From Ferdinandcohnia sp047246645 (GTDB lineage Bacteria; Bacillota; Bacilli; Bacillales; Bacillaceae_L): a DNA stretch of 64,000 bases. A program made the position numbers and the translations under genes. Within the stretch, counting starts at the first letter, position 1; each line of letters starts with the position of its first letter. Location of the stretch: NCBI RefSeq assembly GCF_047246645.1, contig NZ_JBFOKR010000007.1, forward strand, positions 124,001 to 188,000. The letters run 5' to 3'. The notes under the pieces were generated by a model, which saw only the letters and a program-made list of their open reading frames with translations, did no database searches and was not told where the DNA came from. Below, one piece after another: positions 24,951 through 33,553 of the stretch.

Positions 24951-25285
24951 TTTACCTTACTAAACTCATGGACCCATACTTTCATGTGAGGGAGCCAAGG
25001 CATTCCAGGATGATAGGAAAGAATGGATTCTTTATACTCTTCAACTGAGTTAAACCCTTCCATCCGAGCATGTTCATCTGTTAATTCACCTAGTGTTTGG
25101 GAATATACAGAATCGACTCTAAAGCGCTGTCCTTCTAATTCCATTATTTCTCCAACATCCGCATATCTTCCATTTCGACGGGTTGCAGTTTTCTTTCCCT
25201 CAAGTACTTTTTGGACATCAGTCGGCATCGTTACAAGACGATCGATGGAACATGTTTTTGGTGGTAGTTCATTTTGTGTTGTCAT
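24947..25285 (-). CDS. ASCH domain protein
   Basis: A 112-residue single ASCH domain (PUA-like fold). The basic GKKTATRRNGRYADVGE motif near residues 30-46 and the end WLPHMKVWVHEF are characteristic. ASCH proteins are predicted RNA-binding proteins or nucleoside amidohydrolases (YqfB type). The stop codon lies inside a mosaic repeat, so the last residue or two may have been set by that insertion. The start at 25285 follows AAGGAGTAGC on the minus strand. Function unknown. Confidence 0.85.
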   Translation of the reverse strand: MTTQNELPPKTCSIDRLVTMPTDVQKVLEGKKTATRRNGRYADVGEIMELEGQRFRVDSVYSQTLGELTDEHARMEGFNSVEEYKESILSYHPGMPWLPHMKVWVHEFSKVN

Positions 25286-25457
25286 AAAAGCTACTCCTTC
25301 CTCATCTGTATAATATATTCTACTAATTACTATACCTACTACTTCATCAAAAAGCTAATCAAGATGAAAATTTCTAGATGTTTTACCTTTTTCCGTGTAT
25401 GATTAGAGTACTGAATGGGTGACTATGATAGTAACGCCAAGTAAAGGAGATTACCCT

Positions 25458-25664
25458 ATGTCAAACCAAGAAAAAGATACAGCAACACAACCAACCGATA
25501 AAAAGAAAGTTAGCTTGCAGGACTTAGTGAAACAACAATTAGCAAATAAAAAGCAAAACCAGGCAGCTGGCAACCAGGTAACAGGTGGTAAGGGTTCAAA
25601 TCAACGTATGCAAAGTCAACAAACGAAAAAGCCTAGTAACACTCGTAGAAAAATGGGCGGATAA
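25458..25664 (+). CDS. Small hydrophilic, probably disordered protein
   Basis: A 68-residue protein rich in Gln, Lys, Asn and Thr with no hydrophobic segment. It starts MSNQEKDTATQPTDKKK and ends SNTRRKMGG. AAAGGAGATTACCCT directly precedes ATG 25458, which argues that it is translated. The in-frame start at 25419 has no such site. A strong terminator follows. The composition resembles small acid-stable or nucleic-acid-binding Bacillus proteins, but I recognise no family. Confidence 0.65.
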   Translation: MSNQEKDTATQPTDKKKVSLQDLVKQQLANKKQNQAAGNQVTGGKGSNQRMQSQQTKKPSNTRRKMGG

Positions 25665-25667
25665 CAC

Positions 25668-25698
25668 AAAAAAGAGCTTCCGAGGAAGCTCTTTTTTT
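25668..25698 (+). terminator. Intrinsic terminator
   Basis: AAGAGCTTC-cgag-GAAGCTCTT with a long T-run, 8 bp after the small hydrophilic gene. Confidence 0.9.
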
Positions 25699-25728
25699 AA
25701 TAAACTTTAAGGAGAATATTATTTTCCA

Positions 25729-26021
25729 CCTAGTTTTCGGTGTCTAGCTCCAGCGCCTAGCCAGTTTTCCTACCAGAATAAGCTTCTTCGAGTATCTTGC
25801 GCAAAAGCTTTGCTTTTAAGCAGCGAGAAGTCGCTTCACCCCTGCGGCGGCAACACTAAGGGATGCTTCGTGAGGAAAAACCTCACAGGAAAAAAGCTTT
25901 GCTTTTTTTCAAGCCTCCTCGTCGGGGTTCCGACGCACAGGATGTGCTAGTGCCGACGTTGCCACAGGACGTGACGGCTTTTAGTCGATGTTCCTTTTTC
26001 AAGGCGCTTGCGCTTTTCTAA
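25729..26021. repeat. GC-rich mosaic intergenic repeat, copy R5
   Basis: Left module GGTGTCTAGCTCCAGCGCC, right module AAGGCGCTTGCGCTTTTCTA. It contains the AAAAGCTTTGCTTTT palindrome twice (about 25805-25819 and 25890-25910) and one GCCACAGGACGTG cassette. It ends about 4 bp before the stop codon of the convergent permease gene. The rest of the 361-bp gap holds only a terminator. Confidence 0.8.
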
Positions 26022-26025
26022 TAAA

Positions 26026-26919
26026 TCAACCAGTCTTTTTATCAAAATATCTACGTAAACCTTCTCCTAAAATGTTGAATGTAAAAACAGTAAATGAGAT
26101 GGCAACACATGTCCAAAACGGAATCCAAATGGAACTTAGCATATCTTTTCGTGCTTGGCCTAAAAGAGTTGGCCAGTTTAAACTATTATTTATCATTTCT
26201 CCAGTCCCATAATTCAATTGAACAAACACCTGTGAAATAAACACCGAAAAAATACCGAGCTGTGCAATTAATAATGCAGTTCTCCCAATATCAATAAAGA
26301 AGTTAACCATGATTGCAGGATACGTATTTGGTAAAATATTTCCTAATGCCAGTCGGAGCGGAGATACACCAACAGTGATTCCAGCTTCAATATATGGTTT
26401 GCGAGCAATTCGCTGTGTCTCTTCACGAATAACGTGACTTACTTTTCCTACCTCAATTAGTGCCAATAGTAAAATTGACCAGTATAATCTGTTTTCGTTC
26501 ATGACAAGCGCAGGTATACATAAGATTAACAAGGAAGAGAAAATTACCGGGATACTTGAAAAAATATTATTCCAACTGGTTACTAACCAAGAAAAAGGAT
26601 TATTTGGTTTAGTGGCCAATAGGCCAAGAGGAATGGCAATTAAATAACGAATAAGAACAATTCCTAAGATAATTAACATTGTATCTTTTGCGCCGACAAT
26701 TAGTACACTTAGTAAATCTCTACCCTCATGGTCAGAGCCAAAGGGAAACTGTTGCTCTGGGGTAAATGGTGCCTTTAATAATCCTCCATCCTCAAGGAAC
26801 CGAATTCTACCGCCTTCAATACCATCCTGAACGTACGGAATATGTGGACCAATAAACATCACAAGAAGAAGTAAGGTGAGCATACTTAAGCCTATAATTA
26901 AAAACCAGTTTCTATTCAA
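26026..26919 (-). CDS. Peptide/nickel-type ABC transporter permease (OppC/DppC-like)
   Basis: A 297-residue permease with about six helices. The N-terminal region has the OppC-type FGSDHEGRDLLSVLIVGAK (near residue 65), and the EAA-type loop is GVSPLRLALGNILPN (near residue 190). It should pair with the OppB-like permease encoded 12 bp upstream to form the membrane channel of a peptide-type importer. No ATPase or binding-protein gene is adjacent, so partners must be elsewhere. A mosaic repeat abuts the stop codon. Substrate unknown. Confidence 0.85.
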   Translation of the reverse strand: MNRNWFLIIGLSMLTLLLLVMFIGPHIPYVQDGIEGGRIRFLEDGGLLKAPFTPEQQFPFGSDHEGRDLLSVLIVGAKDTMLIILGIVLIRYLIAIPLGLLATKPNNPFSWLVTSWNNIFSSIPVIFSSLLILCIPALVMNENRLYWSILLLALIEVGKVSHVIREETQRIARKPYIEAGITVGVSPLRLALGNILPNTYPAIMVNFFIDIGRTALLIAQLGIFSVFISQVFVQLNYGTGEMINNSLNWPTLLGQARKDMLSSIWIPFWTCVAISFTVFTFNILGEGLRRYFDKKTG

Positions 26920-26931
26920 TGCAACCCCTCC

Positions 26932-27855
26932 TTATTTAGGATCTAGCTTCACTTTGATGATTTGGCTAATAATATGGGCAATCATTACTAGCAACAGGAA
27001 GCTGATGCAAATCGCAATGATGAGTCCACGTTCATCTGCACCACCTCCATGACCTGGAGGAACTGCATTCGTATAGCCAATCGCTGAAAACATACGATAA
27101 GCGGCACCTTGATATCCGAGTAGATACTCCACAACTAACAAGTTTGAGAGTATAAATACCATCAATGATTGAAGATGACTTGCAATCGTAATTAGACAGG
27201 ACCTCATCATATGGTTTAGAAGTACTCTGGTTTTTGTAAACCCTTTTGCAAAGGCTACTTGAATATAAGGCTCTCGATCCTGTTGCAGCAATGCTACAGA
27301 TGTGATTCTAGCCACATACAGTGCAGGTGCAATAGATACAAGGATACTCGGAGCAATAAATTTCCACCAAGCCTGATCGCCCATAATACTGAAATCAGGA
27401 ACATATAGAAGCAAAAAGTAACTTAAGCAAATGATTATGAAGAAATCAGGGACACCCGATAAAAACCAAGTAGCACCACTTCCAAAAATGCCTTTCTTCG
27501 TATTTGTAAACCGGTAATCCATAATACCTTTTAAAATCCCAAAGACAATACTAAGGACAAAGCCAACTACTATTATTTTTAGGCTTTTAGGAAAAAACGT
27601 AAGAAGGTCGTCTTCAGCTGAACGTGATGGGAATTTGGTTTCGCCGAGGCTTTTATTTTCTATGGCATTTTTGAAAAAGTCGATTATACTTGTTGAAAAA
27701 GCCTTTAAATCAAAGTTATATGAATATTCTACAGTCATTGCTTTACCAATGAATTCAATTGTGGGTTCTCGAGGAAAGAGAACAAAAATAACGATACATA
27801 AAAAGACAAATAAATAGATAACAATAATTTTGGCTATTTCTTTTGCTACACTCAC
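26932..27855 (-). CDS. Peptide/nickel-type ABC transporter permease (OppB/DppB-like)
   Basis: About 307 residues with an N-terminal helix, a long extracytoplasmic loop (about residues 35-85) and five further helices. The EAA-like loop AKGFTKTRVLLNHMMRS and the end segment YLLGYQGAAYRMFSAIGY follow the OppB pattern. I prefer GTG 27855 (MSVAKEIAKI), since AAGGAG lies 8 bases upstream. The longer frame to 27969 lacks a start signal and reads through the divergent promoter region. The large loop and weak conservation suggest a divergent subfamily. It forms an orphan permease pair with the next gene. Confidence 0.8.
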   Translation of the reverse strand: MSVAKEIAKIIVIYLFVFLCIVIFVLFPREPTIEFIGKAMTVEYSYNFDLKAFSTSIIDFFKNAIENKSLGETKFPSRSAEDDLLTFFPKSLKIIVVGFVLSIVFGILKGIMDYRFTNTKKGIFGSGATWFLSGVPDFFIIICLSYFLLLYVPDFSIMGDQAWWKFIAPSILVSIAPALYVARITSVALLQQDREPYIQVAFAKGFTKTRVLLNHMMRSCLITIASHLQSLMVFILSNLLVVEYLLGYQGAAYRMFSAIGYTNAVPPGHGGGADERGLIIAICISFLLLVMIAHIISQIIKVKLDPK

Positions 27856-28031
27856 GGGTTCCACTCCTTGTCGAAAATATGCGCAATTTTTACTATATTC
27901 TATGGATTTCGAAGAAAATCCTTCTATTTTCGAAAAATTAAGACATAAAACTATGACAAAAGTTGTCAATCTACTAAACTATGGATAAAATTTTAAAATA
28001 ATATTCTTATTGTAATCAGGGGGAGTCTGTT

Positions 28032-28658
28032 TTGGTTGAAGCAATTCTACACGGCGTTATTCTTGCGTTTGGTCTCATATTACCGCTGGGTGTTCAAAAT
28101 ATATTTGTATTTTCACAGGGAGCCAGTCAACCTACCCTTATAAGGGCATTACCAGTTGTAATCACGGCTGCTGTTTGTGACACAATCTTAATACTATTGG
28201 CTGTTTTAGGAGTATCGTTGTTACTTTTATCACTTCCTTGGCTTACTTCCTTCGTATTTGGAGGAGGGGTACTATTTCTTCTTTACATGGGATGGATCAT
28301 TTGGAAAAGTAAGCAGACAACGATTATTACAGAGGAAGATAGAGGTTTTACACCTAAAAAACAAATCGTATTTGCTGCATCTGTATCATTATTAAATCCT
28401 CATGCAATTCTTGATACGATAGGTGTAATTGGTACAAATTCGCTTAGCTATACAGATAGTGACAAAATCGCTTTTACTTTTGCGACTATAACTGTGTCTT
28501 GGTTATGGTTTTTAGGATTGGCTGTAGTAGGAAGGTATGTGGGGAAAATTGATCAGACGGGGTCTTTACTTACTATTATAAATAAAATATCTGCAGTGAT
28601 TATTTGGGGAGTTGCAGCATATATGGGACTACAATTAGTCCAGATGTTAACTGTGTAG
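28032..28658 (+). CDS. LysE/ArgO family amino-acid exporter
   Basis: A 208-residue six-helix exporter. LPLGVQNIFVFSQGA (residues 18-32) is the LysE/ArgO signature, and LLNPHAILDTIGVIG (near residue 118) contains the conserved NPxxxxD element. It would export basic amino acids such as arginine or lysine. The TTG start at 28032 has GGGGGAG upstream. It lies just before an amino-acid ABC importer in the same direction, 160 bp away, so export and import of related amino acids are clustered. A LysG-type regulator is not seen nearby. Confidence 0.9.
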   Translation: MVEAILHGVILAFGLILPLGVQNIFVFSQGASQPTLIRALPVVITAAVCDTILILLAVLGVSLLLLSLPWLTSFVFGGGVLFLLYMGWIIWKSKQTTIITEEDRGFTPKKQIVFAASVSLLNPHAILDTIGVIGTNSLSYTDSDKIAFTFATITVSWLWFLGLAVVGRYVGKIDQTGSLLTIINKISAVIIWGVAAYMGLQLVQMLTV

Positions 28659-28817
28659 TTCTAATTTCTCAGTTTATAATCATAGAATAGTAGTAACCAA
28701 AATAATATTATGACAGAATAGTGTCGAATAATATTTATTTTACCGAATTAATGTGGTACTATAGTAAAAAAAGGTTGAATTGTATAAAAATTATAAAAAT
28801 AGCAAGGGGGATTCACT

Positions 28818-29630
28818 ATGAAAAAGTTAACACTACTTTCGATGCTGTTTGTTCTACTATTTTTAGCAGCATGTGGAACAAGTGGTACAAGCGGAGATGG
28901 GGAAGAAGAAAGTAAAGAACTAAAGGTAATGACCGATGCAGCATACGCACCATTTGAGTACATGGATGGAGATAAAATTGTTGGTTTTGATATTGATGTA
29001 ATTAAAGCAGTTGCAGAGGAAGCTGGGTACAAATTAAACATCGTACATACAGGCTGGGATCCTATTTTTGTAGAGTTAAAGAGTGGATCATATGATGTTG
29101 CAATTTCCTCCATTTCAATAACTCCAGAAAGATTAAAAGAATATGATTTTACACTTCCATACTTCTTATCAACAAATAAAATTATGATTCCAGAAGATAG
29201 TGATATAGCAAGTGCAGACGATCTATCTGGTAAAGTTGTAGCAGTGCAAGGTGGTACTACAGCTCATGAAGTTATGGAAAAACTATTCGGAGAAAAACAT
29301 AAAGATATTAAATCATTTGATAATAACAATCTAGCAATTATGGAACTCGAAAAGGGCGGAGCCGATGCAGTTGTTGCTGACAATGGAGTAATTGAATACT
29401 ACTCAGCTAGCAACCCTGATAAAAAGCTTAAAGTTGTTGGAGACAAAGATACATTTGATGCAGAGTTTTATGGAATGATGTTCCCGAAAGGCAGTAAAGT
29501 AAAGGCTGATTTCGATGCAGCACTAGAAAAACTAATTGAAAATGGAACGTATACTGATATCTATAAGGAATGGTTTGGAGAGGATCCAGATTTAGAAACG
29601 TTAAAAGCAGAACAAGAAGAATCAAAATAG
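28818..29630 (+). CDS. Amino-acid ABC transporter substrate-binding lipoprotein
   Basis: A 270-residue SBP_bac_3 protein. It has a lipoprotein signal peptide with lipobox LAAC (cysteine at residue 19). The mature part begins ELKVMTDAAYAPFEYMD, and the binding-site signature GFDIDVIKAVAEEAG follows (near residue 56). The sequence type fits binding of polar or basic amino acids (glutamine, arginine or similar). AAGGGGG precedes ATG 28818. A terminator hairpin between this gene and the permease probably gives the binding protein extra expression over the membrane components. Confidence 0.93.
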   Translation: MKKLTLLSMLFVLLFLAACGTSGTSGDGEEESKELKVMTDAAYAPFEYMDGDKIVGFDIDVIKAVAEEAGYKLNIVHTGWDPIFVELKSGSYDVAISSISITPERLKEYDFTLPYFLSTNKIMIPEDSDIASADDLSGKVVAVQGGTTAHEVMEKLFGEKHKDIKSFDNNNLAIMELEKGGADAVVADNGVIEYYSASNPDKKLKVVGDKDTFDAEFYGMMFPKGSKVKADFDAALEKLIENGTYTDIYKEWFGEDPDLETLKAEQEESK

Positions 29631-29640
29631 GAATAATACA

Positions 29641-29679
29641 AAATTGCGTAACTCACAAAGCTGTGTTACGCAATTTTTT
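29641..29679 (+). terminator. Intra-operon attenuating terminator
   Basis: AAATTGCGTAAC / GTTACGCAATTTTTT around a 12-base loop, between the binding protein and permease genes. Partial readthrough would explain stoichiometric excess of the binding protein. Confidence 0.85.
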
Positions 29680-29758
29680 GGCTTAAGTAATGCCTGTACC
29701 TATGAAAATAGATTTCTACCAGTGACAAGGCATTGACAAAAAGACAGGAGGTTACAGC

Positions 29759-30415
29759 ATGGATTTTAATTTTGACATAATAATTGATTATGCTCCTTAT
29801 TTTTGGGAGGGGACTCTTCTAACCATAGGATTATCGATTGCCGGGATTTTACTTGGGACAATCCTAGGGTTATTTATTGGGCTAGGAAAGATTGCTCGTA
29901 ATAAGTGGGTAGCATTCCCGTTTACTTGTTATGTTACTTTTTTTAGAGGGACTCCACTCCTAGTGCAAATATTTTTAGTTCATTTTGGGATAGTACCGCT
30001 TTTTATTGGTGAAACAAATGGAATTGCAGCCGGGGTAATTGCATTAACCTTAAATGCTGCTGCATATATAGCAGAAATATTTAGAGCTGGTATTCAATCT
30101 CTTGATAAAGGTCAAATGGAGGCGGCGAGATCTCTGGGAATGAATCATTTCCAAGCGATGAGATATGTTATCATCCCTCAAGCCTTCAAACGTATGATTC
30201 CGCCATTAGGTAATGAATTTGTCATTCTTATTAAAGATTCATCACTATTATCAGTGGTGGCGACACCAGAGATTATGTACTGGGGACGAATGATGACAGG
30301 TCAATACGCTCGAGTTTGGGAGCCGTATTTAACTGCAGCCTTTATCTATTTATTTTTAACCCTTACATTAACCATTCTATTAAATCAACTTGAAAAGAGG
30401 TTAAAGACAGAATGA
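29759..30415 (+). CDS. Amino-acid ABC transporter permease (HisM/GlnP type)
   Basis: A 218-residue permease with five helices. FFRGTPLLVQIFLVHFG (residues 61-77) and EAARSLGMNHFQAMRYVIIPQA (near 120-141, the EAA loop that docks with the ATPase) are diagnostic of the polar amino-acid uptake family. AGGAGG precedes ATG 29759. It overlaps the ATPase gene by 4 bases (ATGA), so the two are translationally coupled. Works as the homodimeric channel for the lipoprotein encoded upstream. Confidence 0.93.
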   Translation: MDFNFDIIIDYAPYFWEGTLLTIGLSIAGILLGTILGLFIGLGKIARNKWVAFPFTCYVTFFRGTPLLVQIFLVHFGIVPLFIGETNGIAAGVIALTLNAAAYIAEIFRAGIQSLDKGQMEAARSLGMNHFQAMRYVIIPQAFKRMIPPLGNEFVILIKDSSLLSVVATPEIMYWGRMMTGQYARVWEPYLTAAFIYLFLTLTLTILLNQLEKRLKTE

Positions 30416-31134
30416 TTAAAGTAGAGCAAATAAAAAAGTCGTTTGGAAAAAATGAGGTACTGAAAGGTATTTCATCACAAATTGAGCCACAAGAGGTTGT
30501 TGTTGTTATTGGTCCATCAGGTTCGGGTAAATCGACCTTTTTAAGGTGTATAAATTTACTAGAGTCGGTAAATGAGGGACATGTATATATTGAGGGAGTT
30601 GATATTACTGATAAAAAAGTAGACATCAACCAAATCAGAACGGATGTGGGAATGGTATTTCAGCAGTTTAATCTTTTTCCTCATAAAACAGTTATGGAAA
30701 ACATAATGCTATCTCCGTTAAAAGTAAAAAAGGTTACAAAGGAGAAAGCGTATGAAAAAGGGATGGAACTTCTCCGAAAAGTAGGACTATCTGAGAAAGC
30801 AGATGCGTATCCCGACTCCCTTTCAGGTGGTCAAAAACAACGTGTGGCAATTGCGAGAGCACTTGCGATGGAACCCAAAATCATGCTTTTTGACGAGCCT
30901 ACTTCAGCGTTAGACCCTGAGATGGTAGGAGAAGTCCTTGAAGTAATGAAACAGCTTGCCAAAGAAGGTATGACAATGGTGGTGGTTACCCACGAAATGG
31001 GCTTTGCACGTGAAGTAGGAGACCGTGTGTTATTTATGGATGATGGTCTGATTGTAGAAGAGAATACACCGAAAGAAATCTTTGAAAATCCGCAGCATGA
31101 CAGAACAAAAGCATTTTTGAGTAAAGTATTATAG
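30412..31134 (+). CDS. Amino-acid ABC transporter ATP-binding protein (GlnQ type)
   Basis: A 240-residue ATPase. Walker A GPSGSGKST (residues 33-41), Q-loop VFQQFNLFPH, ABC signature LSGGQKQR, Walker B IMLFDEPTSALDPE and the switch histidine VVTHEMGF are all intact. The length and FNLFPHKTVMEN segment are typical of the GlnQ/HisP subgroup. It energises import by the preceding permease and binding protein. The start codon overlaps the permease stop. A weak GC-poor gap follows before the HD gene. Confidence 0.95.
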   Translation: MIKVEQIKKSFGKNEVLKGISSQIEPQEVVVVIGPSGSGKSTFLRCINLLESVNEGHVYIEGVDITDKKVDINQIRTDVGMVFQQFNLFPHKTVMENIMLSPLKVKKVTKEKAYEKGMELLRKVGLSEKADAYPDSLSGGQKQRVAIARALAMEPKIMLFDEPTSALDPEMVGEVLEVMKQLAKEGMTMVVVTHEMGFAREVGDRVLFMDDGLIVEENTPKEIFENPQHDRTKAFLSKVL

Positions 31135-31216
31135 GGAGGTGTGAACCTTCCTTTTTGTATTTTTAAAAAAGTGGCTACAATAAACTAAAAGTGTAGATTA
31201 GAAGGGAGAGTTAACC

Positions 31217-31753
31217 TTGGATGTAATTGAAAAGGCAATTATTGTTGCAAGTAAAGCACATGATGGACAGTACCGCAAACTCACGAAGATTCCATATATT
31301 ACACACCCACTTGGAGTTGGGCTGCTGTTAATGAAAGCTAATGCTCGTCCAGAGCTTGTAGCGTCCGGAATTTTACATGATACGGTAGAGGATACTGAAC
31401 TAACTCTAGAAGACATCAAAGAGCAGTTTGGTGAACCGATAGCAACGTTGGTAGAGGGAGCCTCGGAACCAGACAAATCATTATCATGGGAAGAACGAAA
31501 AGAGCATACGATAGAATTCTTACGAACAGCTTCTGAGGATATTCGGACTGTTGTTTGTGCAGATAAGCTTCATAATATAAGGTCGATAATTCGTGATTAT
31601 GAGGAAAGTGGCGAACAGGTTTGGAGCAGGTTTAACCGAGGTAAGCATAAACAAGAGTGGTATTATCGTAATGTGCTTGAAAGTCTGGGGCAGCAGTCAA
31701 TTTTTCCACTTTTAAAGGAACTTCAAATAGAGGTTGAGTGTTTATTTGGATAA
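31217..31753 (+). CDS. HD-domain phosphohydrolase (SpoT/MESH1-like)
   Basis: A 178-residue HD-superfamily protein. The HD signature is in GQYRKLTKIPYITHPL (first metal histidine), ASGILHDTVEDTELT (the HD pair near residues 54-55) and ADKLHNIRSI (distal aspartate). This arrangement resembles the hydrolase half of RelA/SpoT and small alarmone hydrolases, which remove pyrophosphate from (p)ppGpp, although stand-alone members may act on other nucleotides. The TTG start at 31217 has GGGAGAG upstream. Monocistronic with a strong terminator. Activity on (p)ppGpp is a hypothesis. Confidence 0.85.
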   Translation: MDVIEKAIIVASKAHDGQYRKLTKIPYITHPLGVGLLLMKANARPELVASGILHDTVEDTELTLEDIKEQFGEPIATLVEGASEPDKSLSWEERKEHTIEFLRTASEDIRTVVCADKLHNIRSIIRDYEESGEQVWSRFNRGKHKQEWYYRNVLESLGQQSIFPLLKELQIEVECLFG

Positions 31754-31776
31754 GAATAACCGCATAAATAGTAAAC

Positions 31777-31807
31777 AAAAAAAGCCTTCGTTTGAAGGCT
31801 TTTTTTT
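31777..31807 (+). terminator. Intrinsic terminator of the HD gene
   Basis: AAAAAGCCTTC-gttt-GAAGGCTTTTTTTT. It directly abuts the left inverted repeat of the decayed insertion element. Confidence 0.9.
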
Positions 31808-32625
31808 CTAACATCTTAGGAGACCCAACCATGACCATCAGCATTCTATTAAAACTTGCTTGGTACGTTGTTACCGACGATAGCCGATGTGTGTCTATTC
31901 CGCTTTTGGTGGAACTAGACCTCCCAATCACTATGGAAACCATAATGTGGGGTCGAATTTAAATCTCAACTATTCAGTTTTAAGTGACTCAAACATCCTT
32001 TTTCCTGTCAAACGTTTGAAAGCAAGCAAGTCTATTTCACCGTAGGTAATGCCTTAAAAGTGAATGATTAGTAGGTTTGAAAATGTTTCTTCTCAATTTC
32101 TTTTACCACCCATTGATAAAAGTATTGGAAAGTTATTTTCATTCCTTTGATCTTTGTACAAGATGTAATCTTTTCATTTGTATTTTTTTGAAAGAATGTA
32201 GGATAATCATTACTCTTTTTTCAAAAAAGATAGGATAGATCTTTTGGTTAAGAAACCTTCATTCTGTGAATGTTCTTTACCTTTCAAAGTCATTGGCGGA
32301 ATGTTATTTCTTTCCCGTGTGAATCTAAATGACTCCAATCCTCCCCATTTTTTGTAATGGTATTTGATTTCCTTCTTTCAAAATATACTCCTGAATCGAT
32401 TTTTAAAAAGAGTTTGCATTCCCTGACCTGCCTAGCATGTCTTTTTTAGAATGGGTCTCTTTTCAAATGATCCTGCCAAATATCAAATCATTCTTTTAGG
32501 GACATGTACTCTGGTGCAACAAAGCTTTCTTTTTGGTTTGTACAGTTGTAAAGGATATATTACTTATACTCGTTCTCGCGATTGCGGAACGAACACCAAG
32601 ATGGTTGAGCCTCCTAAAATGTTAG
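31808..32625. mobile_element. Decayed insertion element, 818 bp, with 25-bp inverted repeats
   Basis: The ends are inverted repeats matching at 22 of 25 positions: 31808-31832 (begins CTAACATCTTAGGAG) and the complement of 32601-32625 (CTAACATTTTAGGAG). Everything between is riddled with stops in all frames, and no intact transposase can be read. Short open frames on either strand (for example MTISILLKLAWYVVTDD from 31831) are fragments. No obvious target duplication flanks it. The family is not recognised. The rest of the gap, 32626-32811, holds only a weak hairpin AAACCCT/AGGGTTT at 32737-32758. Confidence 0.65.
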
Positions 32626-32811
32626 GATATATTTGGTATTTCCTTTACACCCTTATTATAACACCATACTGTCAAAGTAAACGTGAAAGAAAGGGCAATT
32701 TTGTGAACGTTTTCATAAGTGAGGAGATAGCTAACAAACCCTGTTAAATTAGGGTTTTTGAGGTGAGGGTAGCCGATAGATCATAACTATAATTACAAGA
32801 TGTAAATTATT

Positions 32812-32862
32812 ATTGACCGGACTGGTCAGTAGGAATATAATGGTATTGACCGAAGTGGTCAA
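32812..32862 (+). promoter_or_regulatory. tetR promoter with two TGACC operators
   Basis: A near-perfect SigA promoter, TTGACC (32813-32818) - 17 bp - TATAAT (32836-32841), carries two palindromes: TGACC-ggact-GGTCA (32814-32828), covering the -35 box, and TTGACC-gaagt-GGTCAA (32846-32862), just after the start point. Their centres are 33 bp apart, about three helical turns, so two dimers would bind on one DNA face. This is an autoregulatory operator pair for the adjacent TetR protein. Confidence 0.88.
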
Positions 32863-32886
32863 TGGATATCTTTTGGAGGTTTAAAA

Positions 32887-33510
32887 ATGGTTTCAAAGTT
32901 TTTGAATATGGACCAAGAAAAACAAGATCGAATCATAAATGCAGCAACGAAGGAGTTTGCCGAAAAAGGATTTTCAAATGCTTCAACGAATGAAATTGTA
33001 AAGCAAGCGGGGATTTCCAAAGGATTGCTGTTTCATTATTTTAAAAACAAAAAGGAACTGTATGTATTTTTGTATGAGTACTACCTTGAATTAATGGTTA
33101 AAGATTTATTTGGAAAGATTGATTTGGAGGAAGGTGATATTTTCACTAAATACCGCAGTATTGCTTGGCATAAATTTGAGCTTATGAAAAAGCATCCTGA
33201 AATGTTTGACTTTGTTAGGAGCGGATATGAAGAAAAAGCACTGGAAGTTAAACTTGAACTCCAAAATAAAAACAAAGACATCATTGCAGATAGTTATGCA
33301 AAGCTGTCGAGTAAGATTGATGTTGAAAAGTTTAAGGGTGGAGTCGAGGTTCACAAAGCTATTCAAATTATTTTCTGGACATTAGAAGGCTTTGCTAATC
33401 AAAAACAAGAGCAAACAAAGGATATACCGCTAGATCAGTTAGATGTTGAAGAGCTACTAATGGAAATGGATAGCTATATTGATATGTTGCGATTAGCATT
33501 TTATAAGTAA
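32887..33510 (+). CDS. TetR family transcriptional repressor
   Basis: A 207-residue TetR protein. The N-terminal HTH (residues 10-56) reads RIINAATKEFAEKGFSNAST, EIVKQAGISKGLLFHYFKNKKEL. The C-terminal ligand domain is helical and not typical of QacR or AcrR. It precedes an ABC ATPase and two ABC-2 permeases with a short gap and no terminator, so it most likely represses this exporter operon together with itself through the two TGACC palindromes in its promoter. TTTGGAGG precedes ATG 32887. The inducer is unknown, and a toxic compound or lipid is plausible. Confidence 0.93.
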   Translation: MVSKFLNMDQEKQDRIINAATKEFAEKGFSNASTNEIVKQAGISKGLLFHYFKNKKELYVFLYEYYLELMVKDLFGKIDLEEGDIFTKYRSIAWHKFELMKKHPEMFDFVRSGYEEKALEVKLELQNKNKDIIADSYAKLSSKIDVEKFKGGVEVHKAIQIIFWTLEGFANQKQEQTKDIPLDQLDVEELLMEMDSYIDMLRLAFYK

Positions 33511-33553
33511 TTCTGGTTATATATCTTTTCAAATCATAAGGGAGGGGAACCCC

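Noticed and set aside
31632..31943. 103-codon minus-strand frame overlapping the HD gene and the decayed element
   Set aside because: It runs antisense through the real HD gene and its terminator, so it cannot be a transposase remnant as a whole.
32451..32747. 98-codon plus-strand frame at the right end of the decayed element
   Set aside because: It crosses the inverted repeat boundary, has no ribosome binding site and no recognisable domain. It is most likely a chance frame in decayed DNA.
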